Source: PALSA-926 sp964476835
Lineage (GTDB): Bacteria > Pseudomonadota > Alphaproteobacteria > Micavibrionales > UBA2020
Direction: 5' to 3'
DNA length: 64,000 bases
Assembly (NCBI GenBank): GCA_964476835.1
Contig: CAYZCE010000010.1
Coordinates: forward strand, 1 to 64,000
The position numbers and the translations under genes were made by a program. The notes under the pieces are model-generated. The model was given only the letters and a program-made list of their open reading frames with translations, did no database searches and was not told where the DNA came from. Of this stretch, positions 54,501-61,362 are shown piece by piece; position 1 is the stretch's first letter; every line of letters begins with the position of its first letter.

Positions 54501-56718
54501 GAAAGGCAGTTCCGTCACGTCAGACAACGGATTCGGCGTCGGCGTCAACGGCGCCAGTTCCACGCCCAGCCTCAATGCCATTTCCGTCACGGTCGATGGC
54601 GATATCACGTCAAAAACCGGGGGCATCAACGTCCGCAACAACTATTTCACCGACGGCGTCACGGTCCAGACCGGGAAATATAGCCATATCGATTCCAGCA
54701 CTTCGACGGCCATCTACGTGGACAATCTGGCCGGCGCGATCTCGATGACGCTGGGCGGCGAGATGTCGGGTGGTGACTTCGGCATCCGCACCATAAGCGA
54801 CGGCGCCACGACGTCGACCGATATCACGCTCGAATCCACGGCATCGGCTTCCGGCCAAGTCGGTCTCATAAGCATCAACTACAGTGCAGGGCCCGTCACG
54901 ATCACCGTCGACAGCGGCGCGACCGTTTACGGCAGCAATATCGGCCTCGTGTTCGCCAAAGGCGGCAACGCCACGATCAATACGTCCGGCGACATCAGCA
55001 CCAGTGCCGGCGGTGTCGCGGCCATCGCGATGCTTTACCTGACCGACGATGCGGCGCTCAATATTTACGGCGGCCATATCACCGGCGCCATTCTGTCCAA
55101 TGATCCGACCGACGGCTTCTCACACGTCAACATCAAGAGCAATTTCACCTCGGAAGGCGATATCAACGTCTCCGACTTCAACGTGGCTGCAGGCGCGACC
55201 TTCACGCTCGGCAAGGGCTTCACCGTCAGCAGCAGCACCGACCCGATCGACATCTACGGCACCTTCGTGATCCCCGAAGACCCGGCCATCACCGGCGACA
55301 TGGACGTGCATGCGGGCGGTTCGCTCGACGTGCACGACGTCACCACCATCACCGGCTTCCTCAAGAACGAGGGCACCGCCTCCATCTCGCACGACGGTTC
55401 GGTCGAAGCCGACACCATGCAGGCCGCCGCCAAGGCCGGCACGATGTATTTCGGGGTCTATTCGACCAGCGACCATGCGCTCTTGACCATCGACAGCGGC
55501 GCGGCCGACCTGACCAACCAGACCATCAAGATCGACGTGGGCAAGAGCGCCTCGTTCTCCGCCACCGACCAGATCAAGATCATCGACGGCACGACCAAGC
55601 TCATCAACGGCCCCGGCTCGACGCTGGTGGATGTCTGGGAAAGCACGCCGGCGTGGGATTTCAAGATCGTCGACGGCTCCGGCATCGGCGGCAGCGATTC
55701 CGACCTTTACCTCGTGCTTCAGGCCAACGCGCCACCGCCGTCGCTCGACGGGGCGATCGCGGCCGCGACGCTGACGCTCTCCGACAGTTCGCTCAACATC
55801 ACGTCCGAACGCCTCTCGGAGTTGCGCGGGAACAACGGCGGCATGACCGGCGTTTCGGCGGGCGGCTCCGACCTCGGCAGCCGCCGCGTCTGGACGCAAG
55901 CGCTCGGCCAGTACATCCATCAGGGCGAGCGTCAGGGCGTGTCTGGCTATACCGCAAAGCTGATGGGCGGCACCATCGGCGCGGATACCGACAAATACCT
56001 GCGCGACGGCGTGCTCGGCCTTGCGTTCTCCTACGGTCAGAGCAGCATCGACGCGATGAACGACACGCGCACCGCGATCAACATCGACAGCTATCAGCTG
56101 ACCTTGTACGGCGATTACAACTGGCCGAAGGGCTGGTATACCTCGGGCATGGCGGCTTATTCCTTCAACAGCAACGACTCCACGCGCCACAATGCGGGCG
56201 GGGCGGGGCTCAACGCCTATGCCGACTTCAATTCGCAACAAGCGGCGGCGCGCGGCGAGATCGGCCGCAGCTTTAATGCAGGCAAGGCCTTCTTCACGCC
56301 CTTCGCGGTCACCAACTGGGTCTATTACACCGCGCAGAACTATACCGAGACCGGCGCCGGCGCCGGCAACCTGCACGTGGAGAACAAGGACCTCAACCAG
56401 GTCGACCTCGGCATCGGGGGCAGGGCGGGCATCAACCTTCGCACGGCGGCAGGTGAATTGATCCGCCCCGAACTGCACGCGCTCTACCGCCGCGACCTGC
56501 TCGGCGACAGCCTTGAGACGTCGCAGGCCTATATCGGTTCCGGCGCGCCGGCCTTCGCCGTATCCAGCCCCGATCCAGCACGCGATAAATACACGCTGGG
56601 CGCGCAGGTCAAGTATTATGGCGTACAGAGCCTCGAGCTGACCGCCGCTTACGACCTGGAGCTCAAGGAAGACTACGTCTCCCACACCGGACTCATCCGC
56701 GCGGGTTGGCGCTTCTGA
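51580..56718 (+). CDS. Autotransporter 3 (type Va secretion, giant beta-helix passenger), 1712 aa
   Basis: The largest of the three paralogs. Signal MKTSKIRTQLAVTTAIATAL is followed by FGYGGRRAYA and then CAQTAAPNYLCSGAETTAQ. The passenger (about 55-1165) is built of rungs such as GIYAYASGSELTITTGSASD and GTGGTSLDIGGTLSGAGNAI, in which TITTG/TVTTG strands alternate with DIxG strands. The junction block (GGHITGAILSNDPTDGFSHV, NFTSEGDINVSDFNVAAG) and the linker repeat paralogs 1 and 2. The barrel is about 1433-1712 (VWTQALGQYIHQGERQGVSG) and ends AGWRF. AAGGG lies almost directly before the ATG, so the ribosome spacing is short. A perfect 14-bp hairpin follows the stop. Confidence 0.92.
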   Translation: MKTSKIRTQLAVTTAIATALFGYGGRRAYAACAQTAAPNYLCSGAETTAQNLPYDNANVYTDNTFSVTGASGYAINISAQGNLAFTDTFAATVTGDQGLHVNVTGDDPDTGLVSSIIITANSHISTTAGAGIVAQNHGTGDTDIDFEGHISAHSTGLYAANSTGGGDLGIKVGATAYVYSDTSTGVYAHNHGLGSTTLDIYGKVAGYSNPGIEAHNLGTDLTINAATGSAIKSHSGEGIRADNQGSGDLTVWVDSDVSSDLGRGILAGNTGGDLSVTVGSHGDVEGGGDDGIRANQNGTGAASVSVSDNGSVSSDAAAGIIMFNNTGASALIQTGQGTYVSGATAGITLLSYTVTATASVIVDGYVHGGTYGIIGTAQGDGLSILADNSSDINSDGVGIAAQLINTGTGKLDVTVNGMLTAVGNGIFASNSTGSELDITTDDDSLVKSTGAVGIYAVNTSSAASMTVSIDGDVDAHDTAISAADNAADIIIKTGAKSIISSDTGYGIHAVNQNTGDLSITVGYALTSYKQGIFAHGYAHHLLVYVDEDATITSTHSIGIDAYNKGIGATYLNIDGDIDSLQHGIKALNAGNTGNLTIYQGQYSDITSSKQGGIFAGNKGTSGISLNLYGTIESYSEGAYAYVKGPAGVFVTTGKYSSITSAHSDGISAHNFGHGGSTYVTVGGEVSGYSNAINVSNSYSDSGNITVLMQGDSAATSAQGNGIFLSNNGAGKASLSIYGSIDAYSTGIYAYASGSELTITTGSASDISSSNTHAINAKNKGIGALSVDIGHTVEAYDSGVYARNYGTTLTVTTEEGSSITASNGYAIRTFNHGTGGTSLDIGGTLSGAGNAIYAFDDSAAGGVTVTTGKYSSITSATNGGIHIFNQGDTGKTVATLDGYISGVQDGVSVWQYSTGTTDVSVGADGYIVATGGIGLVVQRYAASATTVTVEGKIDGSSGALAVTTTTAGDVTIKLAKGSSVTSDNGFGVGVNGASSTPSLNAISVTVDGDITSKTGGINVRNNYFTDGVTVQTGKYSHIDSSTSTAIYVDNLAGAISMTLGGEMSGGDFGIRTISDGATTSTDITLESTASASGQVGLISINYSAGPVTITVDSGATVYGSNIGLVFAKGGNATINTSGDISTSAGGVAAIAMLYLTDDAALNIYGGHITGAILSNDPTDGFSHVNIKSNFTSEGDINVSDFNVAAGATFTLGKGFTVSSSTDPIDIYGTFVIPEDPAITGDMDVHAGGSLDVHDVTTITGFLKNEGTASISHDGSVEADTMQAAAKAGTMYFGVYSTSDHALLTIDSGAADLTNQTIKIDVGKSASFSATDQIKIIDGTTKLINGPGSTLVDVWESTPAWDFKIVDGSGIGGSDSDLYLVLQANAPPPSLDGAIAAATLTLSDSSLNITSERLSELRGNNGGMTGVSAGGSDLGSRRVWTQALGQYIHQGERQGVSGYTAKLMGGTIGADTDKYLRDGVLGLAFSYGQSSIDAMNDTRTAINIDSYQLTLYGDYNWPKGWYTSGMAAYSFNSNDSTRHNAGGAGLNAYADFNSQQAAARGEIGRSFNAGKAFFTPFAVTNWVYYTAQNYTETGAGAGNLHVENKDLNQVDLGIGGRAGINLRTAAGELIRPELHALYRRDLLGDSLETSQAYIGSGAPAFAVSSPDPARDKYTLGAQVKYYGVQSLELTAAYDLELKEDYVSHTGLIRAGWRF

Positions 56719-56735
56719 CATTTTCATGCCTATCC

Positions 56736-56767
56736 CACGCGCTGCAATTACGGAATTGCAGCGCGTG
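56736..56767. terminator. Perfect 14-bp hairpin after autotransporter 3
   Basis: CACGCGCTGCAATT (56736-56749) and AATTGCAGCGCGTG (56754-56767) pair without mismatch around loop ACGG. No T-run follows directly, so termination would be weak or factor-assisted. It separates the autotransporter from the mini-YadA pair. Confidence 0.55.
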
Positions 56768-56793
56768 ATTATGACGTTTTCATTTCATCTTCT

Positions 56794-56813
56794 TTTAACC
56801 CGATCCGGTTAAA
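56794..56813. promoter_or_regulatory. Inverted repeat upstream of the mini-YadA pair (possible operator)
   Basis: TTTAACC (56794-56800), CGATCC, GGTTAAA (56807-56813): perfect 7-bp arms with a 6-base centre, 40 bases before the start codon. Its symmetry and location suit a regulator site; no regulator is identified. Confidence 0.3.
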
Positions 56814-56852
56814 GTGGTGATGCGTATTTTTGTTTCTTTAAGGGAGCGTCTC

Positions 56853-57341
56853 ATGAAACATCTTGCACACAGACTTCTTTTCGCCGCGCTGATGATGGCG
56901 GCCTCCGGCGCCATCGCGGCGCCGACCAGCTACGTCAAGATCTGCGATGACGCAGGGGCGAACTTCTATTACAGCCCCGGCACCACCGTCTGCGTCAACG
57001 CCATCACAGGCACGACCTACGACGACGACACCGGCGAGACCGGCAAGACCGTCTACCGCGCGCAGGCCGACAAGGCCGTCGCGCAGGTGCAGCACGCAAC
57101 CAAGCGCGCCAATGACGCCGCCAGCGGCGTCGCCGTCGCCGCCGCGATGCCGAGCGCCTTCATCAACACCGGCAGCAACTTCGCCGTCAGCGGCAACGCC
57201 AGCCAGTTCGGCGGATTTTCTTCTGTCGGCTTCGGCACTGCGGCGAAGATCACGGACAAGTTCAGCCTCACCGGCGGCGTCGGCACCAGCCTCAACCAAG
57301 GCATGGTCGGCGGGCGCGTCGGCTTCAACATGTCGTGGTGA
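56853..57341 (+). CDS. Miniature surface protein A: porin-type Cys motif, helix, YadA-like anchor (162 aa)
   Basis: The start at 56853 has AGGGAG at normal distance; an upstream in-frame ATG at 56814 has none. Signal MKHLAHRLLFAALMMAASGA (cut about 22-23). Residues 28-50 read VKICDDAGANFYYSPGTTVC, the C-x15-C motif found at the mature N-terminus of alphaproteobacterial porin_2 proteins (Cys31 and Cys47). Residues about 66-100 form an Ala-rich helix (ADKAVAQVQHATKRANDAAS GVAVAAAMP) like the neck of YadA anchors. Residues about 106-162 give four amphipathic strands (FGGFSSVGFGTAAKITDKF, LTGGVGTSLN, MVGGRVGFNMSW) ending in Trp. A trimeric outer-membrane barrel without a stalk or head is inferred. 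It is followed after 3 bases by a paralog. Confidence 0.6.
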   Translation: MKHLAHRLLFAALMMAASGAIAAPTSYVKICDDAGANFYYSPGTTVCVNAITGTTYDDDTGETGKTVYRAQADKAVAQVQHATKRANDAASGVAVAAAMPSAFINTGSNFAVSGNASQFGGFSSVGFGTAAKITDKFSLTGGVGTSLNQGMVGGRVGFNMSW

Positions 57342-57344
57342 TGC

Positions 57345-57851
57345 ATGAAGCTACGCCCATCCGGCATTTTCTTCTGCATCATCCTGGCTCTTGCGGGATT
57401 GGCCCTGCATAGCGCCCGCGCGCAGGCGGATGACGTCAGGATCTGTAACGCCTACGGCACCGGTTTCGCGTACAGCCCGGGCACCGACACTTGCGTCAAC
57501 CTGCAAACCGGGGAAACAAGGCGGCAAACGATGCTCGGCACCCGCCTCGGCGAGACAGACACGATCAAGACGGCCAATCAAGGCCTTGCAGAAGCCTCGC
57601 GTGCAGCGGATCGCGCCTATAAATCAGCCACCGGCGCGATGGTGGCCGCCGCCATGCCGGTGGCGCTGATCAACGGCAGCGACCATTACGGCTTCGCCGC
57701 GAACCTCAGCACCTTCGGCGGGTTCAGCGCGGTCGGCACCGGCCTGACGATCCGCATCCCGACGACCAACGTCCATATGACTCTCGGCGTGGGCCTCGGC
57801 CTCAACCAGACCGTCGTCGGCAGCCGCATCGGTCTTAACTTCAGCCTCTAA
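57345..57851 (+). CDS. Miniature surface protein B: paralog of protein A (168 aa)
   Basis: The same plan as its neighbour. It has a signal (MKLRPSGIFFCIILALAGLA, cut about 26-28), the motif DVRICNAYGTGFAYSPGTDT-C with Cys34 and Cys50 (same 16-residue spacing), an Ala-rich helix (about 75-108, NQGLAEASRAADRAYKSATG then AMVAAAMP) and four strands (FGGFSAVGTGLTIRI, HMTLGVGLGLN, VVGSRIGLNFSL). The final residue is Leu rather than aromatic, which is odd for a BAM signal. The 3-base gap implies co-translation with protein A, and a mixed trimer is possible. Its last 11 bases overlap the convergent P-loop gene. Confidence 0.6.
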   Translation: MKLRPSGIFFCIILALAGLALHSARAQADDVRICNAYGTGFAYSPGTDTCVNLQTGETRRQTMLGTRLGETDTIKTANQGLAEASRAADRAYKSATGAMVAAAMPVALINGSDHYGFAANLSTFGGFSAVGTGLTIRIPTTNVHMTLGVGLGLNQTVVGSRIGLNFSL

Positions 57852-58422
57852 GAAAAGCGTCTGCCAGCGCCTGATACGCGGGCAGCAATTCTGCCAGCGT
57901 TTGATGACGCGCAGAGATATACCCAGGCGGCAAATGACGATCCCGCTCCAAAGCGCGCGCCGCCGCTTTAGCCTCATCGACATCAAAGTGCACGACCTCG
58001 ATCCGGTATCCGGCAGCCTTCAGGTGCGCCAGCATCTCCACATGATCCGCCCGCGCGCCGCCATGGTCGAAAACGATATTCAGCTTGCGCTCCGCGGCCC
58101 TGAACAGGATCTCATACCCGATCTCCCGCGCGCATGTCTCCCACGCGGCGAAAGCGGCGGCCAGCCCATCGCGCGATTTCTGCGCCTGATAGGCAGGGAT
58201 CTCTTCCATGACAGTGTCGAACGAAAGGAACACCGTATTGGGCAATGACAAGCCGCGCACATACGTGCTCTTGCCCGAACCGGGAATGCCCAGCATGTGC
58301 AGGATGAAGGGAGCCTCGACGGAAGAGACGGAAGCCAGCCGCGCTTCGATCAAGCCCTCGGCGTCAAACCCGGCTTCCCTGCAAACGATCCGATATCCGC
58401 GATGGTCAATGATCTGGCGCAT
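57841..58422 (-). CDS. P-loop kinase-like protein, zeta-toxin-like
   Basis: The 193-residue protein has a Walker A GIPGSGKST (about residues 45-53), a Walker-B-like acidic strand (TVFLSFDTVMEEIPAYQ), a later strand NIVFDHGGARADHVEMLAHL, and the basic ARALERDRHLPPGYIS segment that recalls the lid of zeta-toxin / AAA_33 kinases. Such enzymes phosphorylate UDP-sugars or other small molecules. No antitoxin gene flanks it, so a toxin-antitoxin role is unlikely; a metabolic kinase or tRNA-repair-like P-loop protein is equally possible. It is monocistronic, with tRNA-Gly just upstream. Confidence 0.7.
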   Translation of the reverse strand: MRQIIDHRGYRIVCREAGFDAEGLIEARLASVSSVEAPFILHMLGIPGSGKSTYVRGLSLPNTVFLSFDTVMEEIPAYQAQKSRDGLAAAFAAWETCAREIGYEILFRAAERKLNIVFDHGGARADHVEMLAHLKAAGYRIEVVHFDVDEAKAAARALERDRHLPPGYISARHQTLAELLPAYQALADAFLRG

Positions 58423-58432
58423 GATAAAAAAA

Positions 58433-58507
58433 TGGAGCGGGCGACGGGATTTGAACCCGCGACATTCAGCTTGGGAAGCTGACGCACTACCGCTGTGCTA
58501 CACCCGC
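58433..58507 (-). tRNA. tRNA-Gly (anticodon CCC)
   Basis: On the minus strand: acceptor GCGGGTG/CGCCCGC (with one T-G mismatch-type pair), D-arm GCAC/GTGC, anticodon stem TCAGC/GCTGA with loop TTCCCAA (CCC), T-arm with GGTTCAAATCC, encoded TCCA. Confidence 0.92.
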
Positions 58508-58516
58508 ATAGGGCAT

Positions 58517-58545
58517 TTTATATCGCAAATCGCGGGGCGGCGCAA
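58517..58545 (-). promoter_or_regulatory. Promoter for tRNA-Gly
   Basis: On the minus strand TTGCGC (58545-58540), a 17-base spacer and TATAAA (58522-58517) lie 9 bases before the mature 5' end; it overlaps the last bases upstream of the CDF gene's stop region. Confidence 0.5.
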
Positions 58546-58550
58546 CCGGC

Positions 58551-59471
58551 TTATACCACGTGATCCGGCGCCAGCGGGCAGGCGGCAGGGGCGTCGGCGA
58601 GCTCGATTTGTATGGTGGTATGGGTGATCTTGAACTTGTGCGCCAGGCCGTCCGACACCTTGTGCAGGAAGACGTCGCCGGGGTGACCGCCGGGCATGAT
58701 GAGGTGGAGAGAAGAGGCGACCTCGGTCGTGCTCATCGCCCAGATATGCAGGTCGTGCACCTCGGTCACACCGGGGATGGCCAGCAGGTGCGCGCGCACC
58801 GCGGCGGGGTCGATGCCCTCGGGCACCGCACCAAGCGCGAGGTTGATGGACTCTTTCAGCAGTCCCCAGGTGGAGATGACGATCGCCAGCGTGATCGCAA
58901 GGCTCACGACCGGGTCGAGCCACAGCCAGCCCGTCGCACCCATCACGAACCCGGAGACGACGACGCCGAGCGAGATCGCGGCGTCGGCCGCCATGTGCAG
59001 GTACGCGCCGCGCACGTTGAGGTCGTCCTTGCGGCCCGACATGAACATCAGCGCTGTGATGCCGTTGATGACGACGCCCATCGCCGCGACGGCCATCACC
59101 ACGCCGCCCTGAACGGGCGCGGGCGCGAGCAGGCGCAGGACAGACTCCCACCCGATGCCGCCGACCACGACAAGCAGCATCACCGCGTTCGCAAGCGAGC
59201 CGAGGATCGAGGATCCGCGCAAGCCGTAGGTGAAGCGTTCGCTCGGCCCGCGGCGGGAGAGGGTGGAGACGCCGTAGGCGATCATGAGCGCGAGCACGTC
59301 GCTCGCGTTGTGGCCGGCATCCGCCAGCAGCGCGAGCGAATTCGCGCGCAGGCCGAAGACGACCTCGACCGCGATGAACAGGCTGTTGAGCGCGATGCCG
59401 ATCAGGAACGCGCGCCCGAAATCGGCGGGGGCGTGATGATGGTCGCAATCATGGCCGTGATGGTGATGCAT
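58551..59471 (-). CDS. Cation diffusion facilitator (CDF) metal exporter
   Basis: The protein has 306 residues with start at the ATG at 59471 (MHHHHGHDCDHHH), a His-rich metal-binding N-terminus. Six membrane helices follow. The paired metal-site motifs are ADAGHNASD in helix 2 and LHMAAD in helix 5. The C-terminal cytoplasmic domain (about 210-300) has the ferredoxin-like fold signature VHDLHIWAMSTTEVASSLHL. The helix 2/5 HxxxD pairs and His-rich start are of the CzcD/ZitB-type Zn2+/H+ antiporters. It is divergent from the HNH gene; no metal-responsive regulator is adjacent. Confidence 0.93.
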   Translation of the reverse strand: MHHHHGHDCDHHHAPADFGRAFLIGIALNSLFIAVEVVFGLRANSLALLADAGHNASDVLALMIAYGVSTLSRRGPSERFTYGLRGSSILGSLANAVMLLVVVGGIGWESVLRLLAPAPVQGGVVMAVAAMGVVINGITALMFMSGRKDDLNVRGAYLHMAADAAISLGVVVSGFVMGATGWLWLDPVVSLAITLAIVISTWGLLKESINLALGAVPEGIDPAAVRAHLLAIPGVTEVHDLHIWAMSTTEVASSLHLIMPGGHPGDVFLHKVSDGLAHKFKITHTTIQIELADAPAACPLAPDHVV

Positions 59472-59573
59472 GCATGCTCCAATATCCAGAAACCGGCATA
59501 AAGTGTAACTGCCTAAAATAATTAAGGCAATCCCTTTGGAACTACGTATTTTTCCGGTGCGTTGGGGTTTTCG

Positions 59574-59582
59574 TGGTATAAT
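59574..59582 (+). promoter_or_regulatory. Extended -10 promoter for the HNH gene
   Basis: TGG followed by a perfect TATAAT (59577-59582) makes an extended -10 element (TGn-TATAAT) with no clear -35, as expected for this class. Transcription would start near 59589, which rules out in-frame starts upstream of it. Confidence 0.6.
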
Positions 59583-59621
59583 GGAGTCAGGATAAGATTC
59601 GATAGGAAAGCGAGGTTTACC

Positions 59622-60185
59622 TTGTACGCTCACCTAGATAGTTGTCCTACGTTAGTTCTGAACGCGGACTATCGGCCGCTGAGTTATTTCCCTCTTTCAA
59701 TCTGGTCATGGCAGGAGGCGATCAAGGCGGTATTCCTCGATCGCGTCTCCATCGTTTCCGAATACGACCGCGTGATCCACGCGCCTAATTTCCAAATGAA
59801 ATTGCCGAGCGTCATCGCCCTCAAGGAATATGTGGTGCCGCAATCGCGCCCGGCCTTCACGCGCTTCAACGTCTTCCTGCGCGACAAGTGGATGTGCCAA
59901 TACTGCGGCGAGCGCCACAAGACGCCGGAGCTGACCTTCGACCACATGATCCCGCGCTCGCGCGGCGGCCTGACGCGGTGGGACAACATCCTTACTGCGT
60001 GCCAGGACTGCAACCTCAGGAAAGGTCATTGGCTCCCGGAAGAATGCGGCATGTATCCGCTGAGGAAACCCTTCCAGCCCACAAATTCAGAACTGCAAGT
60101 GAACGGGCGGGCTTATCCGCCCAATTTTTTACACGAAAGCTGGAACGACTATCTCTACTGGGATAGCGAGCTGGAGCACAACTGA
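59622..60185 (+). CDS. HNH endonuclease
   Basis: The 187-residue protein has a start at TTG 59622 with GAGG six bases upstream; the earlier in-frame TTG at 59562 lies before the -10 box. The N-terminal half (LVLNADYRPLSYFPLSIWSW, AVFLDRVSIVSEYDRVIHAP) is typical of a widespread chromosomal HNH family. The catalytic part has the zinc pair CQYCG, the HNH core LTFDHMIPRSRGGLTRWDNI and a second zinc pair CQDCN. It probably nicks or cuts DNA. There is no sign of a restriction-modification or phage neighbour, so the role is unknown. Confidence 0.9.
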   Translation: MYAHLDSCPTLVLNADYRPLSYFPLSIWSWQEAIKAVFLDRVSIVSEYDRVIHAPNFQMKLPSVIALKEYVVPQSRPAFTRFNVFLRDKWMCQYCGERHKTPELTFDHMIPRSRGGLTRWDNILTACQDCNLRKGHWLPEECGMYPLRKPFQPTNSELQVNGRAYPPNFLHESWNDYLYWDSELEHN

Positions 60186-60194
60186 CAGAGCCAT

Positions 60195-60230
60195 AAAAAA
60201 AACGCCCGGCTTTTGCCGGGCGTTTTTTTT
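60195..60230. terminator. Strong bidirectional intrinsic terminator
   Basis: A perfect palindrome: AAAAAAAACGCCCGGC (60195-60210), loop TTTT, GCCGGGCGTTTTTTTT (60215-60230). It gives a GC stem followed by eight T on both strands and lies between the converging HNH and cytochrome genes. Confidence 0.95.
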
Positions 60231-60241
60231 GTGCCTAAGAA

Positions 60242-60745
60242 TTACTTCTGCGCTTCAAGCCACTTGATGAGGGCGGCGCGGTCTTCCGGCTTCTTGAGGC
60301 CGGCGAAGGTCATCTTGGTGCCGGGGGCGTAAGTTTTCGGGCTCCAGAGGAACTTGTTGAGCGACTCTTCGTCCCACGCGCCCTGCATGCCCTTCATCAC
60401 GTCGGAATAGGCGAAGTCGGCGACAGCCGCATGGTGACGGCCGAAGACGCCGTGCAGGTTGGGGCCGACCTTGTTGGGCTCGCCCGCGCCGAAGTTGTGG
60501 CAGGAGCCGCAAACCTTGGATATTTTTTCGCCGGCGGCCGGATCGGCCTTGGCCATCAGGTCCTTGATCGGCTCGGCTTCGGTGGGGGCTGCGGGCGCGC
60601 CGGGAACGGCCGCAGCGGTGACTTCGACCTTGTAGGCATTTTCCTTCAGCGGCTCGACTTCATACGCCTTCTCCGCGATGAAGCCGGCGAGCGATGCGAC
60701 GATGCCGGCAGTCAGCAGGGCTGCGAAGATCTTGTTGTTTTCCAT
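60242..60745 (-). CDS. Membrane-anchored class I cytochrome c
   Basis: The protein has 167 residues. An uncleaved-looking N-terminal helix (KIFAALLTAGIVASLAGFIA) and an Ala/Pro linker precede one cytochrome c domain. It has the haem-binding CGSCH (about residue 79), the class I NKVGPNLHGVFGR, and axial Met in GTKMTFAGLKK. The layout matches CycM/c552-type cytochromes that carry electrons from the bc1 complex to terminal oxidase at the periplasmic membrane face. It ends next to a strong bidirectional terminator. Confidence 0.94.
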   Translation of the reverse strand: MENNKIFAALLTAGIVASLAGFIAEKAYEVEPLKENAYKVEVTAAAVPGAPAAPTEAEPIKDLMAKADPAAGEKISKVCGSCHNFGAGEPNKVGPNLHGVFGRHHAAVADFAYSDVMKGMQGAWDEESLNKFLWSPKTYAPGTKMTFAGLKKPEDRAALIKWLEAQK

Positions 60746-60778
60746 TGTGGCAAGTGCTCCTTTAAATTCTTATGCAGT

Positions 60779-61276
60779 CTAGCCTTGTTTGCGCGCCGAG
60801 ACAATCGGGTCGATGGGCTGTGCGTCGATCTCCCACGGGAAATAAATCCAGGTGTCCTGACTGACCCAGGTGACGTAGGTATCGACCACAGGCTCGCCCG
60901 CGGGCTTGGCGTAGACGGTTGCGATATGCGCCTTGGGCAGCATCTTGCGGATCATCTTGGCGGTCGCGCCACTGTCGACCAGTTCGTCGATGACGAGCCA
61001 GCCTTCGCCGTCGCCGACGAGCGCCATGTCGATGCCCTTGACGAGCTTCAGCTCGCTCTGGGTCTGGCCTTCGTAGCTGGAGATGCCGATGGTCTCGATG
61101 GTCTTGATTTCAAGTTCGCGGGCGATGATGCCCGCGGGGATCAGGCCGCCGCGCGTGATAGCGATGATGCCTTTCCACGCCGCCGATTTTTCGACCAGCC
61201 GCCACGCCAACGCCTTGCAGTCCCGGTGGAACTGGTCCCAGGAGACAATGAAGCGTTTCGGCGATGAATCGGACAT
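60779..61276 (-). CDS. gpt: Xanthine-guanine phosphoribosyltransferase
   Basis: This 165-residue type I phosphoribosyltransferase has the PRPP loop LVIDELVDSGATA, an ITRGGLIPAGIIAREL basic strand and the WDQFHRDCKALAWRL N-terminus characteristic of XGPRT. C-terminal IYFPWE closes the purine site. It salvages xanthine and guanine to nucleotides. It lies 33 bases upstream of the cytochrome gene on the same strand. Confidence 0.94.
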   Translation of the reverse strand: MSDSSPKRFIVSWDQFHRDCKALAWRLVEKSAAWKGIIAITRGGLIPAGIIARELEIKTIETIGISSYEGQTQSELKLVKGIDMALVGDGEGWLVIDELVDSGATAKMIRKMLPKAHIATVYAKPAGEPVVDTYVTWVSQDTWIYFPWEIDAQPIDPIVSARKQG

Positions 61277-61362
61277 GAGCAGCCCCGGGATGAGTCAGGG
61301 CTACACTATACCCCCGGCGGGGAGGTAAATCAAAGGCGTTGGAATGCGGTTATGTAACTTTT

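Noticed and set aside
39600..55060. Repeated DNA phrases that could be mistaken for a CRISPR array
   Set aside because: Repeats are in coding frame, vary in length and sequence, and encode beta-helix rungs; no regular spacers, leader or cas genes.
57841..58507. Toxin-antitoxin module or integration site at tRNA-Gly
   Set aside because: There is no antitoxin-sized gene beside the P-loop gene, and no integrase or direct repeat of the tRNA 3' end.
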